Shown in pieces: positions 54,914 to 63,791 of a stretch of DNA of 64,000 nucleotides. The notes under the pieces are model-generated. The model saw only the letters and a list, made by a program, of their open reading frames with translations, made no database searches and was not told the DNA's origin. The position numbers and the translations under genes are program-made. Origin of the DNA: Mycobacterium colombiense (GTDB taxonomy: Bacteria > Actinomycetota > Actinomycetes > Mycobacteriales > Mycobacteriaceae); contig NZ_QMEV01000002.1 in the NCBI RefSeq assembly GCF_003284935.1, positions 124,001 through 188,000 of the forward strand. Reading direction: 5' to 3'. How positions within the stretch are numbered: the first letter of the stretch is position 1; each line of letters starts with the position of its first letter.

Positions 54914-55329
54914 CCGCAGTCGTCGTGATCGTCGTGGTGCTCGCGTTGGCAAGCCTCGCCGGGTGGTGGCTGACCCGTCGCTCCGGAACCATCAGGGAGA
55001 TCGCCGCCGAGCCGGATCGGGACGCCGACGCCGACATCGCGGCGCTGGGGCTGTCCCGCAGCAGCCCGACCGTGGTGCACTTCAGCGCCCCGTGGTGCGG
55101 GCCGTGCGACCGGGTCCGCCGGGTGGTGGAGCAGGTCTGCGAGGACCTGGACGACGTGGCCCACGTCGAGATCGACCTGGACGCAAACCCCGAGACCGCG
55201 CACCGGTATTCGGTCCTGTCCCTGCCCACCACGTTGATCTTCGACGTGGACGGCCGGCAGCGATACCGCACCTCCGGAGTGCCCAACGCCGCCGACCTGC
55301 GGTCCGCGCTGAAACCGCTGTTGGCTTGA
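54910..55329 (+). CDS. thiX: Thioredoxin-like protein ThiX
   Basis: The 139-residue protein has an N-terminal helix (AVVVIVVVLALASLAGWWL) that anchors it to the membrane, then a thioredoxin domain with the active site SAPWCGPCDRV. The Pro loop is LSLPTTLIF. It probably reduces disulfides at the membrane. Overlaps lmeA by 4 bp; the sulfur operon starts right after it. Confidence 0.93.
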   Translation: MTAVVVIVVVLALASLAGWWLTRRSGTIREIAAEPDRDADADIAALGLSRSSPTVVHFSAPWCGPCDRVRRVVEQVCEDLDDVAHVEIDLDANPETAHRYSVLSLPTTLIFDVDGRQRYRTSGVPNAADLRSALKPLLA

Positions 55330-55358
55330 CCGCGGGGTCATTGGGTAAGCTGACCGAC

Positions 55359-55448
55359 GTGTCAGCCCGCCTCGAGCCCATGCTCATCCAGCGTCGCGCA
55401 GTTGCACTGTGCCGCACCGCGGGCTGTTGTTGTTGCTGTTGCTGCTGA
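55359..55448 (+). CDS. Polycysteine leader peptide (29 residues)
   Basis: The frame starts with GTG at 55359, MSARLEPMLIQRRAVALC, and ends with seven consecutive Cys codons before TGA. Such a leader, in front of the DUF4395-sulfurtransferase genes, is known from M. smegmatis, where ribosome behaviour at the Cys codons lets cysteine supply control expression of the downstream genes by attenuation. The peptide itself is probably unimportant. It is too short for gene finders. Confidence 0.82.
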   Translation: MSARLEPMLIQRRAVALCRTAGCCCCCCC

Positions 55449-55553
55449 GTAGCCGCGCTTTTGCGTAGCACTCGGAGCGGCCCCGGATCCAGACCGTGGC
55501 ACGTCTCCATTCGTCGTTTCCGTCAGCAATAGGGGTATCGAGGAGTTCCTACC

Positions 55554-56024
55554 TTGCCGAGCAGCAACACCGTCGCGCAGCCGGATCTGGTCGACGTGCG
55601 CGGGCCGCGATTCGCCGCCTGGGTCACCACTGCGGTCCTCGTGCTGGCGCTGGTCGTCTCGGCGGCCAGTCCGCCGGCCGCCGCGGTGATCCTGGCCGCT
55701 CAGGCCGCCGTCTTCGCCATCGGCGCGATCGGGGGGCCGCGCAAGCATCCCTACGGCCGGATCTTCGCCACCGTCGTCGCGCCCCGGCTGGGGCCGGTGC
55801 AGGACCGCGAACCGACCCCGCCGCTGAAGTTCGCCCAACTCGTCGGCCTGATCTTCGCCGTGCTGGGAGCCGCCGGATTCGCCACCGGCGCCGGCCTGGT
55901 CGGCGTCATCGCCACCGCGGCCGCTCTGGCCGCCGCATTCCTCAACGCGGCCTTCGGCATCTGCCTGGGCTGCCAGCTCTACCCGCTGGTCGCCCGTTTC
56001 CGAAGCCCCGCGCGTCCCACCTGA
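55554..56024 (+). CDS. DUF4395 family membrane protein
   Basis: The 156-residue protein starts with TTG 55554 after CGAGGAG (8-nt spacing) and has four membrane helices, with a CLGC motif near the end of the last (GICLGCQLYPL). The two cysteines face the same side and could handle sulfane sulfur. Between the polycysteine leader and a rhodanese gene; sulfur transport or thiol relay is likely (inference). Confidence 0.88.
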   Translation: MPSSNTVAQPDLVDVRGPRFAAWVTTAVLVLALVVSAASPPAAAVILAAQAAVFAIGAIGGPRKHPYGRIFATVVAPRLGPVQDREPTPPLKFAQLVGLIFAVLGAAGFATGAGLVGVIATAAALAAAFLNAAFGICLGCQLYPLVARFRSPARPT

Positions 56025-56060
56025 CCTGCTGTAACAAAAGCGATTGAAAGGATCCACTCC

Positions 56061-56894
56061 ATGGCACGCTCTGACGTCCTGGTCTCCACCGACTGGGCTG
56101 AGAGCAATCTCGACGCCTCAGGCGTCGTCTTCGTCGAAGTCGACGAAGACACCAGCGCTTACGACGCCGCCCACATCCCCGGCGCGATCAAGCTGGACTG
56201 GCGCTCCGACCTGCAGGACCCGGTCAAACGCGACTTCGTCGACGCCCAGCAGTTCTCCAAACTGCTCAGCGAGCGGGGCATCTCCAATGACGACACCGTG
56301 ATTCTCTACGGCGGCAACAACAACTGGTTCGCCGCCTACGCCTACTGGTATTTCAAGCTGTACGGCCATGACAAGGTCAAGCTGCTCGACGGCGGCCGCA
56401 AGAAGTGGGAGCTCGACGGTCGCGCACTGTCCAGTGAGCCCGTGAGCAGGCCGGCGACCTCGTACACCGCCGCCGCGCCGGACAACAGCATCCGGGCGTT
56501 CCGCGACGACGTCATCGCGGCGATCAACGTCAAGAACCTGGTCGACGTGCGCTCCCCCGACGAGTTCTCCGGCAAGATCCTGGCGCCCGCACACCTGCCG
56601 CAGGAGCAAAGCCAGCGGCCCGGCCACATCCCCGGCGCCATCAACGTGCCGTGGAGCAAAGCCGCGAACGAGGACGGCACCTTCAAGTCCGACGAGGAGC
56701 TGGCCAAGCTCTACGCCGACGCCGGCCTGGACGGCGAGAAGGAGACGATCGCCTACTGCCGCATCGGCGAACGGTCGTCGCACACCTGGTTCGTTCTTTA
56801 TGAATTGCTCGGGCATCGGAATGTGAAGAACTACGACGGCAGTTGGACGGAATACGGCTCCCTGGTGGGCGCCCCGATCGAGTTGGGAAGCTGA
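56061..56894 (+). CDS. cysA2: Thiosulfate sulfurtransferase (two-domain rhodanese)
   Basis: The 277-residue protein has two rhodanese domains. The C-terminal one has the active-site loop AYCRIGERSSHTWFVL with the catalytic Cys. The first domain is inactive (no Cys in its loop). It moves sulfane sulfur from thiosulfate to an acceptor such as cyanide or a thiol protein. It is followed by sseC after 1 bp; CysA2 and SseC go together in mycobacteria. Confidence 0.94.
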   Translation: MARSDVLVSTDWAESNLDASGVVFVEVDEDTSAYDAAHIPGAIKLDWRSDLQDPVKRDFVDAQQFSKLLSERGISNDDTVILYGGNNNWFAAYAYWYFKLYGHDKVKLLDGGRKKWELDGRALSSEPVSRPATSYTAAAPDNSIRAFRDDVIAAINVKNLVDVRSPDEFSGKILAPAHLPQEQSQRPGHIPGAINVPWSKAANEDGTFKSDEELAKLYADAGLDGEKETIAYCRIGERSSHTWFVLYELLGHRNVKNYDGSWTEYGSLVGAPIELGS

Positions 56895-56895
56895 T

Positions 56896-57198
56896 ATGTG
56901 CTCTGCACCGAAACAAGGACAGACGCTGCCCGCCAGCGTCGACCTGGAGAAGGAAACGGTGATCACCGGTCGCGTGGTGGACGGCGACGGCCAGGCAGTG
57001 GGCGGCGCGTTCGTGCGCTTGCTGGACTCCTCGGACGAGTTCACCGCCGAGGTGGTGGCGTCGGCCACCGGTGACTTCCGGTTCTTCGCCGCACCGGGAT
57101 CCTGGACCTTGCGCGCCCTGTCGAAGGCCGGCAACGGCGACGCCGTGGTGGCGCCGTCGGGTGCGGGCATCCACGAGGTCGACGTCAAGATCGCCTGA
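56896..57198 (+). CDS. sseC: SseC family protein (DUF1416)
   Basis: The 100-residue protein starts MCSAPKQGQTLPASVDLE and consists of a beta-sandwich domain (VITGRVVDGDGQAVGGAFVR). DUF1416 proteins accompany the sulfurtransferase in mycobacteria, but their role is not firmly known; thiosulfate metabolism is the usual inference. The ATG is 1 bp after the cysA2 stop. Confidence 0.92.
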   Translation: MCSAPKQGQTLPASVDLEKETVITGRVVDGDGQAVGGAFVRLLDSSDEFTAEVVASATGDFRFFAAPGSWTLRALSKAGNGDAVVAPSGAGIHEVDVKIA

Positions 57199-57249
57199 CC
57201 CACCAACCGCCCCGGACGCGGTGGCCGCGGGACGAATAGACTTGTCCGC

Positions 57250-57348
57250 GTGGTGCTGTTCTTCGAGATCATGCTGGTTGTGGCGGTCGTGGTGATTTCA
57301 TGGTTCGCCCTGTACACCCTCCACCGGCTCATCACCGACGAGTCGTGA
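57250..57348 (+). CDS. Small membrane protein, 32 residues
   Basis: The frame GTG 57250 to TGA 57348 encodes [20 protein letters not shown] plus [11 protein letters not shown], one long hydrophobic helix followed by a charged tail, a common shape for small membrane peptides. It sits 51 bp after sseC. Its strength is the shape and conservation of composition; I cannot prove it is translated. Confidence 0.55.
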   Translation: MVLFFEIMLVVAVVVISWFALYTLHRLITDES

Positions 57349-57388
57349 CCCGCGCCGGCGACGCTTCGGGACGCAGCGATCGGAGGCG

Positions 57389-58054
57389 GTGGCGCGCGTG
57401 ACCCCCGACCAACCGTTCAGCCCCGCCGGCTCCGGCGACCGGGCGGTGGCCGCTGCCGCCGAACGCGCCAAGCTGACCGCCGCCCGCAACATTCCGTCCT
57501 ACGATGACCTGCCCCTGCCCGCCGACACCGCGAACCTGCGCGAGGGCGCCAATCTCAGCGATGACTTGCTGGCGTTGCTGCCGCTGGTCGGCGTGTGGCG
57601 CGGCGAGGGAGAGGGCCGCGGGCAGGACGGGGACTACCGGTTCGGTCAGCAGATCGTCGTCTCGCACGACGGCGGTGACTACCTCAATTGGGAAGCCCGC
57701 TCGTGGCGGCTCAACGAGACCGGCGACTACGAAGAACGCGGCTTGCGCGAGACCGGCTTCTGGCGCTTCGTCACCGATCCCGACGACCCCGGCGAATCGC
57801 ATGCCATCGAACTGCTGCTGGCCCATTCGGCGGGCTACGTCGAACTGTTCTACGGCCGCCCCCTGACCCAGTCGTCCTGGGAGCTGGTCACCGACGCGCT
57901 GGCCCGCAGCCGGTCGGGCGTGCTGGTCGGCGGTGCCAAACGCCTCTACGGCATCGTCGAAGGCGGCGACCTGGCCTACGTCGAGGAGCGGGTGGACGCC
58001 GACGGCGGTCTGGTGCCCCATCTTTCGGCGCGGCTGTCCCGGTTCGCGGGCTAG
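57389..58054 (+). CDS. Nitrobindin-like/FABP-fold protein (Rv0813c-like)
   Basis: The 221-residue protein has [22 protein letters not shown], the G-x-W-x-G signature of the lipocalin-like nitrobindin family, and a beta-barrel that in relatives binds heme or fatty acids. The first ~45 residues are variable. The start is GTG 57389, or GTG 57398 with better ribosome-site spacing. It is convergent with the aminodeoxychorismate lyase. Confidence 0.88.
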   Translation: MARVTPDQPFSPAGSGDRAVAAAAERAKLTAARNIPSYDDLPLPADTANLREGANLSDDLLALLPLVGVWRGEGEGRGQDGDYRFGQQIVVSHDGGDYLNWEARSWRLNETGDYEERGLRETGFWRFVTDPDDPGESHAIELLLAHSAGYVELFYGRPLTQSSWELVTDALARSRSGVLVGGAKRLYGIVEGGDLAYVEERVDADGGLVPHLSARLSRFAG

Positions 58055-58499
58055 CGGCCGAGCCGCGCCGACAGCCACGAAAGGGCTCCGGCGCAACATA
58101 ATTGGGCGACCCCTCAACTGACGGAACCCGGGTCTGCCACGACGCGCTGCACGCGGCGTCCAGTGTCGTCGTCGACTTGTTGGTGTGCGGCCCCGATGCC
58201 GGGACCGGCCACGCCGGCAAGCTCGCCGGGGAGATCGCCGCGAAGGTGGCCCAGTCGCCGCCCCAGACATGGATCGGCCCCCGAGCCGTGTTCCTGGTTG
58301 GACAAAAACCGGAAGCTCGGGGGCCGGGTGACTGCGGGGAATTCGCTAGCGCACGTGTGACGCCAGCTCTTCCGAGCAGGTGCTGCTAGCGCGCAGCCAC
58401 CTCACATGTCCATGAAGCTATCAATTCGCGGACCACCTCCTTCCTTGTGTACGGCCGACCGTACCCGCGGATCGGCCAGCCGACAACAGAATTCAGCGC
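58055..58499. other. Intergenic region with strong hairpin and ribosome-site-like element
   Basis: No protein gene is convincing. On the minus strand, a very strong AAGGAAGGAGGTGGTCC element (58432-58448) precedes a short TTG- or GTG-started frame ending TAG at 58386, and a long stem-loop is at 58276-58325. The layout looks like a leader or small RNA. Confidence 0.5.
58276..58325. ncRNA. Extended hairpin, possible small RNA or terminator
   Basis: Perfect 11-nt arms GGCCCCCGAGC and GCTCGGGGGCC enclose an inner pair (TTCCTGGTT with AACCGGAA, one bulge). This gives a ~50-nt two-part stem. It could end the nitrobindin-like gene or be part of the leader-like unit on the minus strand. Confidence 0.45.
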
Positions 58500-59387
58500 T
58501 CAGCGATCGCTGACGATGGCGGCGTCGATCAGCTCGGCGAATTCCGCGGCCATCGGCGCCGGCGGCAGCGCGCGGCCATCGAGGGTGTGCACGCGGGCCG
58601 CCAAGGTCATGCTGGAGATCAGCCAAACACCTTGGGCGGCAACCAGATCCGCGACCCGCAGCGCGCGGTAGTCGCAGTCATACCCCTTGTCCCTGGCCAC
58701 CTCGAACAGGGCCTGCTGGGTGGTGCCGCGCAGGATCGGATACCACGGCGGCGGGGTTAGCAGGCACGGATGGCCGTCCGGTGTCTCGGGGGCCGTGGCG
58801 ATCACCACAGTCGAGCGTGGGCCTTCCAGGATGTAGCCGTCGGTGCTGACGAAGATCACGTCACCGGCGTCCTGACGGGCGGCATGGCGCAGGGCCGCCA
58901 TGTTGACCGCGTAGGACAGGGTCTTGGCGCCGGCCAGCAGCCACGGCATCGCGTCGACGCCGGTGGCGGGCAGCCCGCGGTCGAGCGTGATCGCCGCCAG
59001 CCCGCCTCGCCGGACCGCCGTCACGCGGTCGGGGACCGCGTTGACCATGACGAAGGCGGTCGGAGCCGAGCCGCCCTCGCGCCCGCGGGTGTAGATCAAC
59101 CGCATCGCGCCCTCGTCCGCGCCGGCCGCGCACCACTGCCGGGTGGCCACCTCGATCGCGCGTCGCCACCGCGGCAGGTCAGGCTTGGGCAGATCGGTCA
59201 ACGCGGACGAGTGGGTCAGGCGCTGCAGGTGCGGCTCGATCAGACAGGCCCTGCCGTCGCGGACCAGCAGCGTCTCGAAGACACCGTCACCGCGGACCGC
59301 GGCCAGATCGTCGGCGTGCAGCAAGGGCGCGTCGGGCGAATGCATTTCGCCGTCCAGCGTGACGATCACACCCGTCGGGCCGGCCAT
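58500..59387 (-). CDS. Aminodeoxychorismate lyase/class IV aminotransferase (Rv0812-like)
   Basis: The 295-residue PLP enzyme has the class IV pattern: RGDGVFETLLVRDGRA, LIYTRGREGG, the Schiff-base Lys in AGAKTLSYAVNMAALRHA, and the YILEGPRSTVVI cofactor loop. The M. tuberculosis homologue makes p-aminobenzoate for folate and also has D-amino acid transaminase activity. Convergent with the nitrobindin-like gene and divergent from the ygfZ-like gene. Confidence 0.92.
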   Translation of the reverse strand: MAGPTGVIVTLDGEMHSPDAPLLHADDLAAVRGDGVFETLLVRDGRACLIEPHLQRLTHSSALTDLPKPDLPRWRRAIEVATRQWCAAGADEGAMRLIYTRGREGGSAPTAFVMVNAVPDRVTAVRRGGLAAITLDRGLPATGVDAMPWLLAGAKTLSYAVNMAALRHAARQDAGDVIFVSTDGYILEGPRSTVVIATAPETPDGHPCLLTPPPWYPILRGTTQQALFEVARDKGYDCDYRALRVADLVAAQGVWLISSMTLAARVHTLDGRALPPAPMAAEFAELIDAAIVSDR

Positions 59388-59469
59388 GGTCGAAAAGCCT
59401 ATCCAATGACCCGCATCGCCTGACCGCGAGCGCGGCGACGCCGGGCCGGCCGGTCCGTAGAGTTGACTC

Positions 59470-60564
59470 GTGACTCGCGCTGTCCCCGCACCCGAGACCG
59501 GACCCGACGCCGGTGCGGTCTGGCATTACGGCGATCCGCTGGGCGAGCAGCGTGCGGCCGACACCGACGCGATATGGGTCGACCGTTCGCACCGCGGCGT
59601 GCTCACCTTGACCGGCAAGGACCGGCAGACGTGGTTGCACAGCATTTCGACGCAATTCGTCAGCGACCTCCCCGACGGCGCCAGCACGCAGAACCTCAGC
59701 CTCGACGGCCAGGGGCGCGTCGAGGACCACTGGATCCAGACCGAGCTGGGCGGCACCACCTACCTCGACACCGAACCGTGGCGGTCCGAGCCGCTGCTGC
59801 AATACCTGCGCAAGATGGTGTTCTGGTCCGAGGTCACCCCGGCCGGGGCGGAACTGGCCGTGGTCTCGCTGCTGGGCCCGAAACTGGCTGACCCAACAGT
59901 TCTCGACGCGCTCGGGGTGGATGCGCTGCCCGCCGAGCTGACCGCGGTCCCCACCGGCGACGGCTTCGTGCGCCGGATGCCGGGCACCCCGGCGGGCGGG
60001 CTCGAGCTGGACCTGCTGATTCCGCGCGCCGCGGCCGACGAGTGGCGAAACCGCCTCACCCAGGCCGGCGTGCGGCCCGGCGGTGTGTGGGCCTACGAAG
60101 CCCACCGGGCCGCGGCCGTGCGACCCCGCCTCGGCGTCGACACCGATGAGCGCACGATTCCGCACGAAGTGGGGTGGATCGGCGGTCCCGGTACGGGGGC
60201 CGTCCACCTGGACAAGGGCTGCTATCGCGGGCAGGAGACGGTCGCGCGGGTGCACAACCTGGGCAGGCCGCCGCGGATGCTGGTGCTGCTGCACCTCGAC
60301 GGGTCGGTCGACCGGCCGTCGACCGGTGATCCGGTGCTGGCCGGCGGCCGCACGGTCGGCCGCCTCGGCACCGTGGTCGACCACGTGGATCTCGGGCCGA
60401 TAGCACTGGCCTTGCTCAAGCGCGGGCTGCCCGCCGAGACGGAATTGGCGACCGGCGCGGAAGGCTCGGTGGCCGCGGTGATCGACGCCGATTCGCTTCC
60501 GGCAACCGAACAAATCGGCGCGGGACGGCTAGCTGTTGAACGGTTGCGGGGCGGTGCGGGATAA
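59470..60564 (+). CDS. ygfZ: YgfZ/GcvT-family folate-binding protein
   Basis: The 364-residue protein has the GcvT-like fold and the diagnostic KGCYRGQETVARV motif with its Cys, plus VWAYEAHRAAAVRPRLG. YgfZ proteins help assemble or repair iron-sulfur clusters with folate. Start is GTG 59470. It matches Rv0811c in position. Divergent from the aminodeoxychorismate lyase gene. Confidence 0.93.
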   Translation: MTRAVPAPETGPDAGAVWHYGDPLGEQRAADTDAIWVDRSHRGVLTLTGKDRQTWLHSISTQFVSDLPDGASTQNLSLDGQGRVEDHWIQTELGGTTYLDTEPWRSEPLLQYLRKMVFWSEVTPAGAELAVVSLLGPKLADPTVLDALGVDALPAELTAVPTGDGFVRRMPGTPAGGLELDLLIPRAAADEWRNRLTQAGVRPGGVWAYEAHRAAAVRPRLGVDTDERTIPHEVGWIGGPGTGAVHLDKGCYRGQETVARVHNLGRPPRMLVLLHLDGSVDRPSTGDPVLAGGRTVGRLGTVVDHVDLGPIALALLKRGLPAETELATGAEGSVAAVIDADSLPATEQIGAGRLAVERLRGGAG

Positions 60565-60709
60565 TGAACGGTAACGTCCGCCACAGCAAGCAGGGGGCGC
60601 CAACGCCCGGTGGCGGGGCACGGTAAACTGTTGGCAGGACAAATGACACCAGGAGATCGGAGCCGCCTACTCGTTAGGCCGCTCCGTTATTGCGCGAGGG
60701 GGTTCCCCC

Positions 60710-60895
60710 ATGGGCCGCGGCCGGGCTAAGGCAAAGCAGACCAAGGTTGCTCGAGAACTCAAATACAGTTCTCCACAGACCGACTTCCAGCGGCTTCAGC
60801 AAGAGCTGTCCGGAACGGGTTCGGACGGGTCCAACGACCTGGACAGCGACGGATCCGAGGAATCCTGGGACGACCAGGACGCCTGGCGTCGCTAA
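60710..60895 (+). CDS. DUF3073 family protein
   Basis: The 61-residue protein starts MGRGRAKAKQTKVARELKYS and ends acidic (DQDAWRR). It is conserved through actinobacteria and has no known function; the basic-to-acidic layout suggests a nucleic acid or ribosome contact. Convergent with purM. Confidence 0.94.
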   Translation: MGRGRAKAKQTKVARELKYSSPQTDFQRLQQELSGTGSDGSNDLDSDGSEESWDDQDAWRR

Positions 60896-60962
60896 GACCC
60901 ACGCCCCGGCGCCGATGCGTAGGGCACCGGCGCCGCGTTAGTTCCGCCGGAGCCCGAGCCTT

Positions 60963-62057
60963 TTAGAACCTCGGGTGCTGACCGACCATCTTGGCCCGCG
61001 GGCCCTCCTTGCCGCCTTTGCCGACGGTGCCCAGCACCCAGCAGTCCAGATGCCGGGCGGTCAGGATGGCCAGCGCCCGGTCGGTGTCCTCGGGGCCCAC
61101 CACGGCGATCATGCCGACGCCCATGTTGAACGTCTTCTCCATCTCCTCGCGGGTCACCCGGCCGCGCTGGGCGATCATGGCGAACACCGGCGCGGGCGTC
61201 CAGGTTCCGCGATCCATCTCGGCGACCAGGCCGTGCGGGATGACGCGTTGCAGGTTGCCGGCCAGGCCGCCGCCGGTCACGTGGCAGAACGTGCGCACGT
61301 GGGTTTCGGCCGCGAGCGCCAGGCAGTCCTTGGCGTAGATGCGGGTGGGCTCGAGCAGCTCTTCACCCAAGGTGCGGCCGAACTCCTCGACGTAGCCCCC
61401 GAGGTTCATCCGGTCGATCTCGAGCAACACGGTGCGCGCCAACGAATATCCGTTGGAATGCAGACCCGACGAACCCATCGCGATGATGACGTCGCCGGGT
61501 TTGACCCGATCGGGCCCCAGCACGTCATCGGCCTCGACGACGCCGATGCCGGTGGCCGAGATGTCGTAGTGGTCCGGCTCCATCAGACCCGGGTGTTCGG
61601 CCGTTTCGCCGCCCAGCAGCGCGCAGCCGGCCCGCACACATCCCTCGGCGATGCCGCCAACGATGGCGCTCAAGCGTTCCGGCACCGTCCGGCCCACCGC
61701 GATGTAGTCCTGCAGGAACAGCGGCTCGGCTCCGCACACCACGAGGTCGTCGACCACCATGGCCACCAGGTCCAGCCCGACGGTGTCGTGCTTGTCCATC
61801 GCCTGGGCCACCGCCAGTTTGGTGCCGACGCCGTCGGTGGAGGCGGCCAGCAGCGGCTCGCGATAATCGCCACGTAGCGCGAACAGGCCGACGAATCCGC
61901 CCAAGCCGCCCCGAACCTCGGGTCGCGTGGCTTTCGTCGCCAGCGGCTTGAACAATTCGACAGCGCGGTCGCCGGCTTCAATGTCCACCCCGGCCGACGC
62001 GTAGGTGATGCCCTGACTGCCTTGGTGGCGTCCTGGACTCTTTCCGGGATCCGTCAT
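60963..62057 (-). CDS. purM: Phosphoribosylformylglycinamidine cyclo-ligase
   Basis: The 364-residue protein starts at ATG 62057 (MTDPGKSPGRHQGSQGITYA) and has the PurM fold: ASTDGVGTKLAVAQ, GLDLVAMVVDDLVVCGAEPL, and GSSGLHSNGYSLAR. It makes aminoimidazole ribotide from formylglycinamidine ribotide with ATP, the fifth purine step. It follows purF on the same strand, 70 bp away. Confidence 0.97.
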   Translation of the reverse strand: MTDPGKSPGRHQGSQGITYASAGVDIEAGDRAVELFKPLATKATRPEVRGGLGGFVGLFALRGDYREPLLAASTDGVGTKLAVAQAMDKHDTVGLDLVAMVVDDLVVCGAEPLFLQDYIAVGRTVPERLSAIVGGIAEGCVRAGCALLGGETAEHPGLMEPDHYDISATGIGVVEADDVLGPDRVKPGDVIIAMGSSGLHSNGYSLARTVLLEIDRMNLGGYVEEFGRTLGEELLEPTRIYAKDCLALAAETHVRTFCHVTGGGLAGNLQRVIPHGLVAEMDRGTWTPAPVFAMIAQRGRVTREEMEKTFNMGVGMIAVVGPEDTDRALAILTARHLDCWVLGTVGKGGKEGPRAKMVGQHPRF

Positions 62058-62127
62058 CGCGATAAAGGCTACCGGGCGGCGCTGACGGCCGGTATCAAAC
62101 GTCGGTGAAGGAGGGCAACCGATTCCC

Positions 62128-63654
62128 TCAGTGCACGACCGGCACTTCGTCGGGCGCCAGTTCGTCGAGTCCGGCGCCGCGAGCGGCATTGGCGAGCATG
62201 TGCTCGATGACGTTCTTGCCCAACGCTGTTTCCTCGGGCAGTTCGATCGGGTACTGGCCGTCGAAGCACGCGGTGCACAGCCGTGAGGCCGGCTGCTCGG
62301 AGGCCGCGACCAGGCCGCGCAGCGAGATGTAGCCCAGCGAATCGGCGCCGATCGCGTGCCGCACCGCCTCGAGCATCTCCTTCTTGTCCTCGACCGCGTT
62401 GGCGATCAGCTCCGCCGGTGACGGGAAGTCGATGCCGTAGAAGCAGGGCCATTTGACCGGGGGCGAGGCGATCCGCACGTGCACTTCGACGGCGCCGGCC
62501 TCGCGCAGCATCCGCAACAGCGCGCGCTGGGTGTTGCCGCGCACGATCGAGTCGTCGACGACGATGAGTCGCTTGCCCCGGATGACCTCGCGAAGGGGGT
62601 TGAGCTTCAGCCGGATACCGAGCTGGCGGATGGTCTGGGACGGCTGGATGAAGGTGCGCCCGACGTAGGCGTTCTTCATCAGCCCCTGGCCGTAGAGAAT
62701 GCCCGACTCCTGGGCGTATCCGACGGCGGCGGGCGTGCCCGACTCGGGCACGCCGATCACCAGGTCGGCCTCGACGGGACGTTCGCGGGCCAGCCGGCGA
62801 CCGATCTCCACCCGGGTCGCGTGGACGGACCGTCCGGCGATGGTGCTGTCCGGTCGCGCCAGGTAGACGTATTCGAAGACGCAGCCCTTGGGGGTGGGGT
62901 TGGCGAAACGGGTGGAGCGGACGCCGTCGGCGTCGATCGCCAACAATTCGCCCGGTTCGATGTCGCGGACGAACGAGGCGCCCACGATGTCGAGCGCCGC
63001 AGTTTCGGAGGCCACCACCCAGCCGCGGTCCAGGCGTCCCAGCGAAAGCGGCCGCACCCCATGTGGATCGCGCGCCGCATACAGGGTGTTCTCGTCCATG
63101 AACGTCAGGCAGAACGCGCCGCGCACAGTCGGCAACAGATCGAGCGCGGATTGTTCCAGGGTGGCGTCCGCCGCGCCGTGGGCCAGCAGCGCGCCCAGAA
63201 TGTCGGAGTCGGTCGTCGCCGGCGCCGGGGCGCGTTTGGCGATCAGTCCCTCGTCGCGGGCGCGGGCCGCGAGCTCGGCGGTGTTGACCAGGTTCCCGTT
63301 GTGCCCCAATGCCACCCCGGTGCCGGCCGCGGTGTTGCGGAACACCGGCTGGGCGTTCTCCCAGGTTGTGTCGCCGGTGGTCGAGTACCGGCAGTGCCCG
63401 ATGGCGACGTGGCCCGGCATGGCGCCCAGCGTCTGCTCGTCGAACACCTGGCTGACCAGGCCGAGATCTTTGAAGACCAGTACCTGGGAACCATCGGCGA
63501 CGGCGATGCCGGCGGCCTCCTGGCCGCGATGCTGCAGCGCGTACAAGCCGTAATAGGTGAGTTTGGCGACGTCCTCGCCGGGGGCCCAGACCCCGAATAC
63601 ACCGCATTCCTCACGGGGCGCGTTGAAGTCCTCTTCGGGTTCTTGGACGGTCAC
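62128..63654 (-). CDS. purF: Amidophosphoribosyltransferase
   Basis: The 508-residue protein starts with GTG 63654 and a short propeptide, MTVQEPEEDFNAPREE, before the nucleophilic Cys17 of the glutaminase domain (CGVFGVWAP). The PRTase part has the motif RLIVVDDSIVRGNT and the Fe-S cysteine GLVAASEQPASRLCTACFDG region. It makes phosphoribosylamine from PRPP and glutamine, the first purine step. Confidence 0.97.
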   Translation of the reverse strand: MTVQEPEEDFNAPREECGVFGVWAPGEDVAKLTYYGLYALQHRGQEAAGIAVADGSQVLVFKDLGLVSQVFDEQTLGAMPGHVAIGHCRYSTTGDTTWENAQPVFRNTAAGTGVALGHNGNLVNTAELAARARDEGLIAKRAPAPATTDSDILGALLAHGAADATLEQSALDLLPTVRGAFCLTFMDENTLYAARDPHGVRPLSLGRLDRGWVVASETAALDIVGASFVRDIEPGELLAIDADGVRSTRFANPTPKGCVFEYVYLARPDSTIAGRSVHATRVEIGRRLARERPVEADLVIGVPESGTPAAVGYAQESGILYGQGLMKNAYVGRTFIQPSQTIRQLGIRLKLNPLREVIRGKRLIVVDDSIVRGNTQRALLRMLREAGAVEVHVRIASPPVKWPCFYGIDFPSPAELIANAVEDKKEMLEAVRHAIGADSLGYISLRGLVAASEQPASRLCTACFDGQYPIELPEETALGKNVIEHMLANAARGAGLDELAPDEVPVVH

Positions 63655-63791
63655 GATTAGGCAGCTCCCCGGGGAACGGTTGGTGACGTAACGGAGTCTA
63701 CGGGCACACGCGCCGCGCCGACGAATCCGCCGGGCGTGTTGGGCGACAAATTGCCAGCGTAAATACCTGAACCTGCAGTTCAGGGTTATGT

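Noticed and set aside
58102..58389. 95-codon plus frame starting with TTG
   Set aside because: No ribosome site and no family; the strong hairpin runs through it, so it is more likely non-coding.
58432..58448. Plus-strand resemblance to the 3' end of 16S rRNA
   Set aside because: Only the anti-Shine-Dalgarno-like part matches. The rest of a 16S gene is absent, so this is a mirror of a strong ribosome-site-like element.
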